Positions 8,356-14,841 of a DNA stretch of 64,000 nucleotides are shown here, piece after piece. Position numbers and translations under genes: made by a program. Under the pieces are notes generated by a model. It did not search any database. It saw only the letters and a list, made by a program, of their open reading frames with translations, and had not been told where the DNA came from. Every line of letters begins with the position of its first letter. Within the stretch, counting starts at the first letter, position 1. The stretch is from a virus. The stretch spans positions 62,001-126,000 of the IMG/VR virus record IMGVR_UViG_3300017917_001030. One strand, written 5' to 3'.

Positions 8356-9712
8356 TGATGATGAGTTTATGAGGAAAACGATCCCGTTCTTGAAGCGGGA
8401 TTATTTTCTAGACTCAAATGAACAGCTAATATTTGATAATATCGTAGGATTTATTGAGCAGTATAATACTATTCCTAACAGAGACGCTTTGATTATTGCT
8501 ACTCAAAATAATAAGTCTTTGAATGATGAACAGTATAAAGAAGTATGTGAACTTATTTCTACATTGGTTCCAAGCGAACATAATAAAGAATGGTTGTATA
8601 AGGAAACAGAAAAGTTCTGTAAAGATAAAGCAATCTATAATGCCATCATGGAATCTATTAAGATCATTGATGGTCGAGATAAAAATAGATCAGAGGATGG
8701 TATTCCTCAGTTGTTGCAGAATGCACTTGGTGTATGTTTCGACAACAACGTAGGTCATGATTACTTAGATAATTCTGATACTCGTTATGACTTTTACCAC
8801 AAGGTTGAATCTAGAATTCCGTTCGATCTAGATTTCTTTAACAAGATTACTAACGGTGGTCTGCCAAATAAAACACTTAATGTTGTATTGGCAGGTACAG
8901 GTGTTGGTAAGTCTTTGTTCATGTGTCACGTTGCTGCATCTGTATTGGCGCAAGGCAAAAATGTTTTGTATATCACTATGGAAATGGCGGAGGAACGTAT
9001 TGCTGAGCGTATTGATGCGAACTTGATGAACATCACTATGGATCAGCTTAAAGACTTGCCAAAAGCCATATTCGATAATCGTATTGAAAAGATTAGAAAC
9101 AAGACTGAAGGCAAATTGATTATTAAAGAGTACCCTACTGCTGGTGCTCACGTAGGTCACTTTAAATCTTTGTTAAATGAATTGCAGCTAAAGAAACAGT
9201 TCAAGCCTGATATTATTGTTATTGATTACTTGAATATTTGCGCTTCATCTAGATTTAAAGCAAGTGCAGCAACTAACTCTTATACTTTGATTAAGTCTAT
9301 AGCTGAAGAACTTCGTGGCCTTGCGGTTGAGGAAAATGTTCCTATTCTATCTGCTACTCAGACTACTCGAGGTGGTTATGGTAATACAGATGTTGAACTG
9401 ACAGATACTTCTGAATCGTTTGGTTTGCCTGCGACAGTAGACTTTATGTTTGCTTTGATTTCCACTGAAGAACTTGAACAGTTGAATCAACTAATGGTCA
9501 AGCAGTTGAAGAACAGATATAATGACCCGACCGCAAATAAACGGTTTGTCATTGGTGTTGATCGAGCGAAAATGAAGTTATATGATTTGGAACAGTCTGC
9601 TCAAAAGGGTTTGACTGACTCAAACATTGATGTTGACACAACCAGAAGTAGCAATTATAATTTAGGTGAAGTATTTAATCGAAGAAGAGACCTATCGTCT
9701 ATTAAGGTGTAA
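8312..9712 (+). CDS. 41: Replicative DNA helicase, DnaB/gp41 family
   Basis: The hexameric 5'-3' helicase unwinds the phage fork. The N-terminal region (1-150) is the helical DnaB-N-like part. The RecA-like core has Walker A GTGVGKS (residues 195-201), ITMEMAEERIAERIDAN (DnaB motif H1a-like), Walker B IIVIDYLNI and a motif with LSATQTTRGG, where the Gln acts as the sensor. The length of 466 residues matches T4 gp41 (475). It starts inside the preceding gene. No primase gene is visible next to it in this window. Confidence 0.93.
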   Translation: MNTKIETVILSQLVNDDEFMRKTIPFLKRDYFLDSNEQLIFDNIVGFIEQYNTIPNRDALIIATQNNKSLNDEQYKEVCELISTLVPSEHNKEWLYKETEKFCKDKAIYNAIMESIKIIDGRDKNRSEDGIPQLLQNALGVCFDNNVGHDYLDNSDTRYDFYHKVESRIPFDLDFFNKITNGGLPNKTLNVVLAGTGVGKSLFMCHVAASVLAQGKNVLYITMEMAEERIAERIDANLMNITMDQLKDLPKAIFDNRIEKIRNKTEGKLIIKEYPTAGAHVGHFKSLLNELQLKKQFKPDIIVIDYLNICASSRFKASAATNSYTLIKSIAEELRGLAVEENVPILSATQTTRGGYGNTDVELTDTSESFGLPATVDFMFALISTEELEQLNQLMVKQLKNRYNDPTANKRFVIGVDRAKMKLYDLEQSAQKGLTDSNIDVDTTRSSNYNLGEVFNRRRDLSSIKV

Positions 9713-9714
9713 AC

Positions 9715-10545
9715 ATGAGAAATTATTGGAGTTGTTCTGATTTTGCTGATTGGGTTCGAGGTATACCTAAAGGCAAAGCCAAGACCGGCAAAGGCTGGGA
9801 TGAATGGGAAAAGGAAGCAAAAGAAAAACATCCAATTCGTTATTGGATAGCTGAAGAAGCTCTAGATAGAATTCAGACTTTCGTTCGCCTACCTATTGAT
9901 ACACTGTACAACATCAAATACTACATTAACAATCGTTGGATCACTAAGACTCACGCATTAACAGCACATCCAAACGATATTAAGCGTGGGCAGTGGTGTG
10001 ATCTTAGCCATCGCTTCCTGCCCTGTCTTTTTAATGAGCTACGAGAGTTCGTCGAAGTAGAACTTGCGTGGTGGCACCTTGCTTGGAGCCCTGAAGAAAG
10101 ACCTAAGTATAATATGCCATGGTGGGCAGTAGGTTGGTGGCGTATTAGAACTTGGCGTTGTCCACAAGCTGGTCTAGACAACCTTAAATGGCAAATAAAT
10201 CTCAAAGCCGAAGAAAACTATGGTCTGAACCCTGGCGATGAAGGTTACGGAGAACCTACTCGTCAAGCCATTAATGCAAAAGAAATCTACGATCTTTACA
10301 TCTGGTGGACAGAGGTTTATCCGAAGAGACCTGATCCACATGACGTTGGCGGTTGGACTGCGTACTGCGAAATGCGTAGAGAAAAAGGTTATAGTCTTCT
10401 TGACATGGAGTCTGAAACACCTGAAGAAGCAGAGATCGCTAGAGTCGCTCTTGACAAGACACAAGAGATTGAAGAACAATATCGCAAGGAAGACGAAGAA
10501 ATGATGATTCGTCTAATTAAAGTTAGAGATTCCCTTTGGACATAA
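9715..10545 (+). CDS. Trp-rich hypothetical phage protein, 276 aa
   Basis: The start follows the helicase stop by two bases. The protein is unusually rich in Trp, Tyr and Arg (for example WWAVGWWRIRTWRCP near residue 140) and has an acidic helical tail (PEEAEIARVALDKTQEIEEQ). No signal peptide or clear membrane segment is visible, and no enzyme motif is recognised. Its place behind the helicase suggests expression with the replication genes. Function unknown. Confidence 0.75.
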   Translation: MRNYWSCSDFADWVRGIPKGKAKTGKGWDEWEKEAKEKHPIRYWIAEEALDRIQTFVRLPIDTLYNIKYYINNRWITKTHALTAHPNDIKRGQWCDLSHRFLPCLFNELREFVEVELAWWHLAWSPEERPKYNMPWWAVGWWRIRTWRCPQAGLDNLKWQINLKAEENYGLNPGDEGYGEPTRQAINAKEIYDLYIWWTEVYPKRPDPHDVGGWTAYCEMRREKGYSLLDMESETPEEAEIARVALDKTQEIEEQYRKEDEEMMIRLIKVRDSLWT

Positions 10546-10556
10546 AGGATAACATC

Positions 10557-10817
10557 ATGGATAAAGTTAAAACTAAATCAACTGCTAGTAAAGTGCCTGC
10601 AAAGAAAGCGACGCCGAAACCAGCAAAGGTTGAAAATATCACATGGCCGAAAATTACAGTAGGCTCACATCTGACCGTCACGGAATTCGATGACGGTCGT
10701 ACTATTTTAGCATGGGATGATGACGTGCTTTTGCAAGAAGTTAGAGCAGCAATCGCATCTGTAGAAAATCAAACCACAACAGAAAGTAAACCTAAGCGTT
10801 CGACAAAGACTAAATAA
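10557..10817 (+). CDS. Small basic protein with Lys/Ala/Pro N-terminus, 86 aa
   Basis: I chose ATG 10557 because AAAGGA at 10544-10549 lies seven bases upstream. An ATG at 10536 inside the previous gene has no such site. The N-terminus (TASKVPAKKATPKPAK) and C-terminus (KPKRSTKTK) are basic and disordered, flanking a short folded core (LTVTEFDDGRTILAWDDDVL). Such tails can bind nucleic acid, but no function is established. Confidence 0.7.
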   Translation: MDKVKTKSTASKVPAKKATPKPAKVENITWPKITVGSHLTVTEFDDGRTILAWDDDVLLQEVRAAIASVENQTTTESKPKRSTKTK

Positions 10818-10827
10818 AGGATCTACT

Positions 10828-11295
10828 ATGTTATTGAAGTTGCTTGAAAAGATCGGTCGAAAAAGAATAATCAAGGACAGACATGGTGATGAATACATGC
10901 ATCGCTACTACCTTGGTTTCAAGGAGAAACAAGATGCATTCGACGATGTTAAACCCTACCCCAACATCTTTATCCACAAAATCTTCAAATCCGACGAAGA
11001 TAGAGACCCTCACGATCATCCCTGGACATACCTCACCGTTATCCTCGGTGGAGGATATTGGGAATACACCCCAGTTTTCGACTCAAAAGGCGCCTTTGTT
11101 ACAGAGGTCAGTCGCTGGAGAGGACCTGGAAGCGTTATATGGCGTAGAGCCACCGACCTTCACCGATTAGAAATGACGGAACCTACAACGACTTTATTCA
11201 TTCACGGATGGAGAAAGCGAGAGTGGGGCTTTTTGACGAATAAAGGCTGGATTGACCGAATTACTTATATTAAAGGGAAACTTGCAAAGGTATAA
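10828..11295 (+). CDS. Cupin-like protein, 155 aa
   Basis: The central part has DPHDHPW followed by a Gly-rich turn (LTVILGGGYWEYTP) and later GSVIWRRATDLHRLEM, matching the two-His and later His pattern of small cupin beta-barrels. The metal ligands would be the two His of HDH and the His of LHRLEM. The protein is soluble, with no signal sequence. RBS AAGGA is at 10817-10821. The substrate is unknown. A late promoter overlaps its stop codon. Confidence 0.65.
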   Translation: MLLKLLEKIGRKRIIKDRHGDEYMHRYYLGFKEKQDAFDDVKPYPNIFIHKIFKSDEDRDPHDHPWTYLTVILGGGYWEYTPVFDSKGAFVTEVSRWRGPGSVIWRRATDLHRLEMTEPTTTLFIHGWRKREWGFLTNKGWIDRITYIKGKLAKV

Positions 11296-11298
11296 ATA
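11291..11298 (+). promoter_or_regulatory. T4-type late promoter
   Basis: Exact TATAAATA overlaps the end of the cupin-like gene, 22 bases upstream of the peptidase-like ATG. GAGGGGG at 11304-11310 provides a ribosome site within the short leader. Confidence 0.65.
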
Positions 11299-11319
11299 AT
11301 TTCTGAGGGGGTAGCAATA

Positions 11320-11829
11320 ATGCAAGTTTCCGTAAGAAATGCAAGAGATAGAACGCTGACTACACTTTTAAAGCTAGCAGCCAATTCGTTCGGCAAGGCG
11401 TTGCTATCACCCCAGATGCTCAAAAATATCAATCTTAAGATTATTATCCGTGATCAATTAGACGCAGGTGGGTACTGCGATTACGATCAAGACGATTCAA
11501 GTTGTCCGAGAGATTTCACTATAGAAATCTGCAGAACCAGAAAAAAGATCAATATGTTCAAAGTTCTGGCGCATGAGATGGTTCATGTTAAACAAATCGC
11601 TCGTGGAGAAATGAAGGATAGATACGTAAAGAGCAAATACGTTGTAGTATGGTTTGGTGAAAAATATAGTGAAGAGGATGTTTCTTACTGGGATCAACCA
11701 TGGGAGATAGAAGCCTATGGTCTAGAAAATTCCCTTGTTGCAAAATTTCTAGTTGAACACGATCAATTTAAAAATTTAAAGCAAAGGCATAGTGATTGGT
11801 TTGCAGAAGAAGCTCTGAATAGAGAATAA
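11320..11829 (+). CDS. SprT-like zinc metallopeptidase-like protein, 169 aa
   Basis: Residues near 84-90 contain FKVLAHEMVHVKQIARG, an HExxH zinc motif (HEMVH). Downstream, PWEIEAYGLENSLVAKF provides a Glu-containing helix that could supply the third ligand. This layout is that of SprT-like or minigluzincin peptidases in phages. The protein has no signal peptide, so it should act in the cytoplasm or in the virion. It lies behind a late promoter, so a role in head or tail maturation is possible. The metal motif is clear; the substrate is not known. Confidence 0.7.
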   Translation: MQVSVRNARDRTLTTLLKLAANSFGKALLSPQMLKNINLKIIIRDQLDAGGYCDYDQDDSSCPRDFTIEICRTRKKINMFKVLAHEMVHVKQIARGEMKDRYVKSKYVVVWFGEKYSEEDVSYWDQPWEIEAYGLENSLVAKFLVEHDQFKNLKQRHSDWFAEEALNRE

Positions 11830-11847
11830 CAACTAAAGGAGCGACAA

Positions 11848-12006
11848 ATGGGCAGTATAGTTTTTACATTATATGATATTATTCAGCTCTTACTTATGCT
11901 TGGTGCTTGTTATGCTTGTTATAGATGGGGGCACCATAAAGGTATGAATGATACAATAGATTTCTTCGAAGCGGAAGGTATAATCAAAAGAGAGGAAGAG
12001 GCTTAA
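11848..12006 (+). CDS. Small membrane protein, 52 aa
   Basis: This short ORF starts at ATG 11848 with AAAGGAG at 11835-11841, six bases upstream. Residues about 4-26 (IVFTLYDIIQLLLMLGACYA) form one transmembrane segment, followed by a charged tail ending KREEEA. It is co-directional with the peptidase gene and followed by an intrinsic terminator. Function unknown; small inner-membrane phage peptides can be holin-like or host-modulating, but neither is shown. Confidence 0.7.
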   Translation: MGSIVFTLYDIIQLLLMLGACYACYRWGHHKGMNDTIDFFEAEGIIKREEEA

Positions 12007-12017
12007 TTTATACCACC

Positions 12018-12033
12018 GTTGTTCTTTAACAAC
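12018..12033 (+). promoter_or_regulatory. boxA-like sequence upstream of a terminator
   Basis: TGTTCTTTAACAA (12020-12032) differs by one base from the boxA of Escherichia coli rRNA operons (TGCTCTTTAACAA). It lies only six bases before an intrinsic terminator. It is also part of an inverted repeat GTTGTT-CTTT-AACAAC. It could allow antitermination or be a coincidence. Confidence 0.4.
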
Positions 12034-12038
12034 ACCGA

Positions 12039-12070
12039 AAACCCGAGCATTTGACTCGGGTTTCTTTTTC
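12039..12070 (+). terminator. Intrinsic terminator
   Basis: AAACCCGAG (12039-12047) pairs perfectly with CTCGGGTTT (12055-12063) across a seven-base loop, followed by CTTTTTC. It closes the block ending with the small membrane protein. Confidence 0.85.
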
Positions 12071-12145
12071 TGTTATACTTATGGTATGGTTACAGAATTT
12101 AAGTCTAGCAAAAAGGTAAAACCTTTTTATTACCTAAAAAAGTGC

Positions 12146-12174
12146 TTGACTCGGTGACCGATTGAACATATAAT
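12146..12174 (+). promoter_or_regulatory. Sigma70 promoter for the SWIM-finger gene
   Basis: TTGACT (12146-12151), 17-base spacer, TATAAT (12169-12174). The expected start site, about seven bases further, coincides with the ATG at 12181, so the mRNA may be leaderless. Confidence 0.75.
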
Positions 12175-12180
12175 AATGGT

Positions 12181-12570
12181 ATGGTTAAGAACTTCATTGT
12201 AGGTAGCGACGTAGAAATCACGACAAAGTGGAAATCAAATCTGCTTTGGCGAGACTATGACGTCAACACTTTCAAGGGCAAAGTAGTTGCAAATCCTAAA
12301 TGGCTTGACAACGACTACGTTTCCGTGTATACTGGGAATACAGATTACCCTGTATCCTATATTCACAAGAAGTTCATTGTGGGATTCGATATGGCTGAGA
12401 ATCGTAGCGATCTGCGAATATTCAAAGTCAAATCGAAGACTAAAGGAAGTGTCTACAATGTCACTTCCGTTGGTGGCAAGGTATCTTGCGATTGTGTTGG
12501 TTTCCAATTCCGCAGATACTGTAAGCATTCGGATTCAGTCAAGAAGCTTTTGGACAAAGAAAGTGCTTGA
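12181..12570 (+). CDS. SWIM zinc-finger protein, 129 aa
   Basis: The C-terminal part reads SCDCVGFQFRRYCKHSD, the CxC...CxH pattern of SWIM zinc fingers, which bind DNA or protein partners. The N-terminal 90 residues look like a small beta-rich domain. There is no ribosome site upstream of the ATG, and the promoter places transcription start at or beside it. The next promoter overlaps its 3' end. A regulatory or nucleic-acid-binding role is inferred from the finger only. Confidence 0.7.
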   Translation: MVKNFIVGSDVEITTKWKSNLLWRDYDVNTFKGKVVANPKWLDNDYVSVYTGNTDYPVSYIHKKFIVGFDMAENRSDLRIFKVKSKTKGSVYNVTSVGGKVSCDCVGFQFRRYCKHSDSVKKLLDKESA

Positions 12571-12595
12571 CAAGTTGAACAGAATGCTATATAAT
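12567..12595 (+). promoter_or_regulatory. Sigma70 promoter for the Lys/Ala-rich protein
   Basis: TTGACA (12567-12572) and TATAAT (12590-12595) are both exact consensus, spaced by 17 bases. The promoter overlaps the last codons of the SWIM gene. The leader to ATG 12639 is about 37 bases and includes AAAAGGA (12624-12630). Confidence 0.85.
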
Positions 12596-12638
12596 TTGAC
12601 TTGTGATTGTTTAATATCTTTTGAAAAGGATCTATATT

Positions 12639-13070
12639 ATGTCTAAAACTTCAGCAACATTCACCGTCGCCGGTGTGTCTACTCAGAACGGCGTTACTAA
12701 AGTGCGCTTTGCTAATGACTTGGCATCTCGTGTCAAGCTCTTGTCTAAAGGTGGGCATTCCCCTCTTGAACTTATTGAGTTGCCTAAGGCAATGACTAAG
12801 GCTGAGGCTTGCCAGCATCTTCTTAGTGTTGGCGGAGTGTTCAATCAATGGACTGATCTGATTAATCAGACCATGGATAAGAAGTCTGGCGTTGTTGTGG
12901 CTCAAGCCAAAGCAGCAAAGCCTGCAAAGAAAGCGACCCCTGCTAAAGCTGCAGTACCTGCTAAGAAAGCAGCACCGGCTAAAAAGGCAGTCCCCGCTAA
13001 AGCACCTAAGGCATCTGCCGAAGATGATTTTGAGATTGAGGAATTGAAAGAGCTTGCTGAGGCAAACTAA
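12639..13070 (+). CDS. Protein with histone H1-like Lys/Ala/Pro tail, 143 aa
   Basis: The first 85 residues form an ordinary small domain (for example NGVTKVRFANDLASRVKLLS). Residues about 90-125 consist of AKKA, PAKKA and PAKAP repeats like the tails of bacterial histone H1-like proteins, ending with an acidic segment (EDDFEIEELKELAE). The ATG is chosen over an upstream TTG because AAAAGGA sits nine bases before it. A very strong promoter drives it, so it should be abundant. DNA or RNA binding is inferred from the tail. Confidence 0.75.
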   Translation: MSKTSATFTVAGVSTQNGVTKVRFANDLASRVKLLSKGGHSPLELIELPKAMTKAEACQHLLSVGGVFNQWTDLINQTMDKKSGVVVAQAKAAKPAKKATPAKAAVPAKKAAPAKKAVPAKAPKASAEDDFEIEELKELAEAN

Positions 13071-13133
13071 TTCAAAAAAGTATCACTAGAACCGTTGGTC
13101 AGGCTATATATAATATATAGCAAGGAAAGTAAA

Positions 13134-13250
13134 ATGTTACTAATATCTAAACCCCTACACTGCGAGAGCAATTATATTGGCAGACAGCCAGTAGAAGCCT
13201 TTGCACGCACAAATTCATGGGATGAATTTACCGAGGGGCGGGATAGTTAA
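13134..13250 (+). CDS. Very small protein, 38 aa
   Basis: The ORF MLLISKPLHCESNYIGRQPV... starts at 13134 with AAGGAAAG at 13122-13129. A TATAAT (13109-13114) sits upstream without a good -35. A strong terminator follows directly. The peptide has no recognised motif. The ribosome site and the dedicated terminator argue for a real gene. Confidence 0.55.
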   Translation: MLLISKPLHCESNYIGRQPVEAFARTNSWDEFTEGRDS

Positions 13251-13271
13251 GTAGTATACTACGTTCTTAAC

Positions 13272-13307
13272 AAAACCCTCGGTACCCCTAAAGTCCGAGG
13301 GTTTTTC
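13272..13307 (+). terminator. Intrinsic terminator
   Basis: AAAACCCTCGG (13272-13282) pairs with CCGAGGGTTTT (13295-13305), 11 base pairs, followed by more T. It isolates the tRNA array from upstream transcription. Confidence 0.85.
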
Positions 13308-13337
13308 TTTATATGACAATTTTTAATAACCTTGTGC

Positions 13338-13366
13338 TTGACAGGGTTTCTAAAAGGTGTTATAAT
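13338..13366 (+). promoter_or_regulatory. Consensus sigma70 promoter of the tRNA array
   Basis: TTGACA (13338-13343), exactly 17 bases, TATAAT (13361-13366). Start expected near 13373, giving a 50-base leader before tRNA-Ile that contains a boxB-like hairpin and boxA. Confidence 0.9.
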
Positions 13367-13375
13367 AAGCATCTG

Positions 13376-13410
13376 GTTTAGAAGTGTTCTAAACATTGTT
13401 CTTTAAAAAT
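13376..13410 (+). promoter_or_regulatory. boxB-boxA-like antitermination leader
   Basis: GTTTAGAA (13376-13383) and TTCTAAAC (13387-13394) form a perfect 8-base-pair hairpin with loop GTG. It is followed after two bases by TGTTCTTTAAAAA (13397-13409), close to the rRNA-operon boxA TGCTCTTTAACAA. Order and position just after the start site are those of proteobacterial rrn leaders, which recruit NusB/S10. A role in antitermination of the long array is inferred. Confidence 0.6.
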
Positions 13411-13423
13411 TTGCATTCCAATT

Positions 13424-13497
13424 ACCCGGTTAGCTCAAAGGTAGAGCACACGACTGATAATCGTGAGACAGAGGATCGTTACCTCTACTGGGTACCA
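13424..13497 (+). tRNA. tRNA-Ile (GAU)
   Basis: First tRNA of the array. Anticodon loop CTGATAA on stem CACGA/TCGTG; acceptor ACCCGGT pairs with ACTGGGT; CCA encoded. The T-loop is ATCGTTA instead of TTCRANY, a variant also seen in other tRNAs here. Confidence 0.92.
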
Positions 13498-13570
13498 TAT
13501 AAAAACACATTACGGCAACCTGCCTGAGGGAGAGGATACCGAACTAGTGTCGGGTAGTGTGTTTCTATAT
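13497..13570 (+). ncRNA. Structured spacer element F1
   Basis: ATATAAAAACACATTA (13497-13512) pairs with TAGTGTGTTTCTATAT (13555-13570), about 15 pairs with one mismatch. The inner part has a CCGA/TCGG hairpin. Element F2 (16038-16126) has exactly the same arms but a different interior. The element sits between tRNA-Ile and tRNA-Glu. Function unknown. Confidence 0.55.
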
Positions 13571-13577
13571 AGTTTAT

Positions 13578-13654
13578 GCTCGGTTCGTCTAGCGGTCCAG
13601 GACAACGGCCTTTCACGTCGTAGATCACGGGTTCAAATCCCGTACCGAGTACCA
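13578..13654 (+). tRNA. tRNA-Glu (UUC)
   Basis: Anticodon loop CTTTCAC on stem ACGGC/GTCGT; acceptor GCTCGGT/ACCGAGT; T-arm CGGGTTCAAATCCCG; encoded CCA. Confidence 0.93.
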
Positions 13655-13660
13655 CAAATT

Positions 13661-13745
13661 GGAGGTGTAGGAAAATTGGTAACCCCAGCGGACTGTAAAT
13701 CCGCCGCCCCTGGCACTACTTGTTCGACTCAAGTCACCTCCACCA
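13661..13745 (+). tRNA. tRNA-Tyr (GUA)
   Basis: Class II tRNA of 85 bases with long variable arm; anticodon loop CTGTAAA on GCGGA/TCCGC; acceptor GGAGGTG pairs perfectly with CACCTCC; encoded CCA. Confidence 0.93.
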
Positions 13746-13750
13746 TATTA

Positions 13751-13862
13751 AGGATGCGAACAGCAATCTTTTTTAACTTTAAGCCAAACGAGTGGTCCGG
13801 TTCGATTCCGGCTTGTGGTGTAATGGTAGCATACCCGTCAAAAGTAAAAAGGCATCCTGTTA
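13751..13862 (+). ncRNA. E1: candidate Y-RNA-like element with tRNA-like insert
   Basis: AGGATGC (13751-13757) pairs with GCATCCT (13852-13858). Just inside the 5' arm is the family core ACAGCAA; just outside the 3' arm is TGTTA, which can pair with AACA to form a pseudoknot. The insert continues as a long stem (CTTTTT..ACTTT with AAAGTAAAAAG). Inside lie a T-arm-like CCGGTTCGATTCCGG followed by a D-loop-like TAATGGTAG, the reverse of normal tRNA order. No acceptor stem is present. Confidence 0.55.
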
Positions 13863-13867
13863 ATAAT

Positions 13868-13945
13868 GGCTAGGTGGCAGAGTGGTCCAATGCAGCGGAT
13901 TGCAAATCCGTAAAGTCGTCAGTTCGAATCTGACTCTAGCTTCCA
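13868..13945 (+). tRNA. tRNA-Cys (GCA)
   Basis: Anticodon loop TTGCAAA on GCGGA/TCCGT; acceptor GGCTAGG/TCTAGCT (two wobbles); T-arm GTCAG-TTCGAAT-CTGAC; encoded CCA. Confidence 0.9.
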
Positions 13946-13957
13946 ACAAAAAAGTGC

Positions 13958-13985
13958 TTGACTTTTTTAGTACAGGCATTATAAT
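13958..13985 (+). promoter_or_regulatory. Sigma70 promoter inside the tRNA array
   Basis: TTGACT (13958-13963), 16-base spacer, TATAAT (13980-13985). It starts a transcript with a 145-base structured leader before tRNA-Asp. Confidence 0.8.
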
Positions 13986-13996
13986 AAGTACATAAA

Positions 13997-14133
13997 TTAA
14001 TAACACGCCTCGCAGCGTTATTAAACTAGTGTTAGCTCTGCTAATTACTAGCGCAAATATAAACGGTGCATCAACGATGTGCTTTCGGTATCCGCGATAG
14101 AGATACGGCTAAAGTTCGTAATGCCAAAAGTAT
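13997..14133 (+). ncRNA. Multi-hairpin leader upstream of tRNA-Asp
   Basis: The region has no ORF but several good hairpins: TTAATAAC/GTTATTAA (13997-14024, eight perfect pairs), CTAGT/ACTAG with inner TTAGC/GCTAA, GTGCATC/GATGTGC with an AAC loop, and GTATC/GATAC. It lies between a promoter and tRNA-Asp. It could be a leader or a separate small RNA. Confidence 0.4.
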
Positions 14134-14136
14134 TTA

Positions 14137-14211
14137 GGTCTCAAAGTGTTCATGGACGCACGCAAGCCTGTCACGCTTGAAGAAGGGGATCGTTACCCCT
14201 TGGGACCGCCA
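14137..14211 (+). tRNA. tRNA-Asp (GUC)
   Basis: Anticodon loop CTGTCAC on CAAGC/GCTTG; acceptor GGTCTCA/TGGGACC; T-loop ATCGTTA; encoded CCA. Confidence 0.9.
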
Positions 14212-14213
14212 AG

Positions 14214-14329
14214 ATTTAGTAAGTGCTGTTTACAGCAACCGTGTCACAAGTCTAGGGTTGAGGCTCTAGTTTAGTATGTTTACATACACCGTGTTGCAAG
14301 TGAAGGGTTGAGGCTCTTCCTTACTAAAT
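14214..14329 (+). ncRNA. Tandem covarying RNA motif (element K)
   Basis: ATTTAGTAAG (14214-14223) pairs perfectly with CTTACTAAAT (14320-14329). Inside are two copies of one motif. Each has a hairpin with loop TTTA (TGCTG/CAGCA; GTATG/CATAC), the linker ACCGTGTYRCAAGT, and a second hairpin with loop GGTTGAGGCT (CTAG/CTAG; GAAG/CTTC). Stems differ between copies but still pair, while loops and linker are identical, which is covariation. Not a family I recognise; ACC in the linker could pair with GGT in the loop. Confidence 0.7.
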
Positions 14330-14350
14330 ATTTTTATCTCAAAGTTTTAT

Positions 14351-14425
14351 TCCGGAGTAGCACAGCGGTAGTGCAGTTGACTGTTAATCAATTGGTCGTA
14401 GGTTCGATCCCTGCCTCCGGAGCCA
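14351..14425 (+). tRNA. tRNA-Asn (GUU)
   Basis: Anticodon loop CTGTTAA on GTTGA/TCAAT; acceptor TCCGGAG/CTCCGGA; encoded CCA. Confidence 0.93.
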
Positions 14426-14430
14426 GTTAT

Positions 14431-14506
14431 GCGGGTGTAATTCAGTTGGTAGAATGCTTCCTTGCCAAGGAAGATGTCGAGAGTTCGAGTCTCTTCGCCC
14501 GCTCCA
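14431..14506 (+). tRNA. tRNA-Gly (GCC)
   Basis: Anticodon loop TTGCCAA on CTTCC/GGAAG; acceptor GCGGGTG/CGCCCGC; encoded CCA. Confidence 0.93.
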
Positions 14507-14511
14507 GTTTT

Positions 14512-14574
14512 AGGATAGTAACAGCAATCAAAAAGCATACATTTGTAACTGTAAAAGCAAACTCTATCCTGTTA
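14512..14574 (+). ncRNA. E2: candidate Y-RNA-like element, short insert
   Basis: AGGATAG (14512-14518) pairs with CTATCCT (14564-14570), enclosing the core AACAGCAATC and followed by TGTTA. The insert is only about 35 bases and A-rich, with no tRNA-like arms. It lies between tRNA-Gly and tRNA-Leu and begins six bases after the CCA. Confidence 0.55.
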
Positions 14575-14581
14575 TTTTTTA

Positions 14582-14658
14582 GCCCCGGTGACGGAATTGG
14601 TATACGTGTTGGTCTTAGAAACCAAATTTTAGGAGTTCGAGTCTCCTCTGGGGCACCA
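14582..14658 (+). tRNA. tRNA-Leu (UAG)
   Basis: Anticodon loop CTTAGAA on TTGGT/ACCAA; acceptor GCCCCGG/CTGGGGC; encoded CCA. The D-arm is leucine-like (GGTGACGGAATTGGTATACG), but the variable region is only about six bases, so the usual long class II arm is missing. It reads CUA/CUR leucine codons and is not an amber suppressor. Confidence 0.9.
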
Positions 14659-14661
14659 AGT

Positions 14662-14828
14662 TTTGTAAGTGTAGATGTTGAGAAAGCATGTATAGGCATA
14701 TATGTGTGAGGCGGATATGAAACCCCGACAAGTAACAACTAGTACTACGTACCTCTAACCAGTCCGCGGCTTATCTAGAAAATACTGGTAAAATGGTTCC
14801 GAATGAGGGAGGCGGAACTACTTACAAA
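14662..14828 (+). ncRNA. Large structured spacer (element G1)
   Basis: TTTGTAAGT-G-TAG (14662-14674) pairs with CTACTTACAAA (14818-14828) with one bulged G, closing a 167-base domain without an ORF. Inner helices include CATGTAT/ATATATG, GCGGA/TCCGC, GTAC/GTAC and GTTCCG/CGGAAC. Long-range perfect closure suggests a discrete RNA. Function unknown. Confidence 0.45.
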
Positions 14829-14841
14829 TTCATTCTCGCTT

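Noticed and set aside
13463-13873. Plus-strand ORF across tRNA-Ile, -Glu and -Tyr (also 14308-14709, 16438-16686)
   Set aside because: It runs through cloverleaf tRNAs and has no ribosome site.
14582-14658. Amber suppressor tRNA
   Set aside because: The anticodon is UAG as written 5'-3', which reads CUA leucine codons; an amber suppressor would be CUA.
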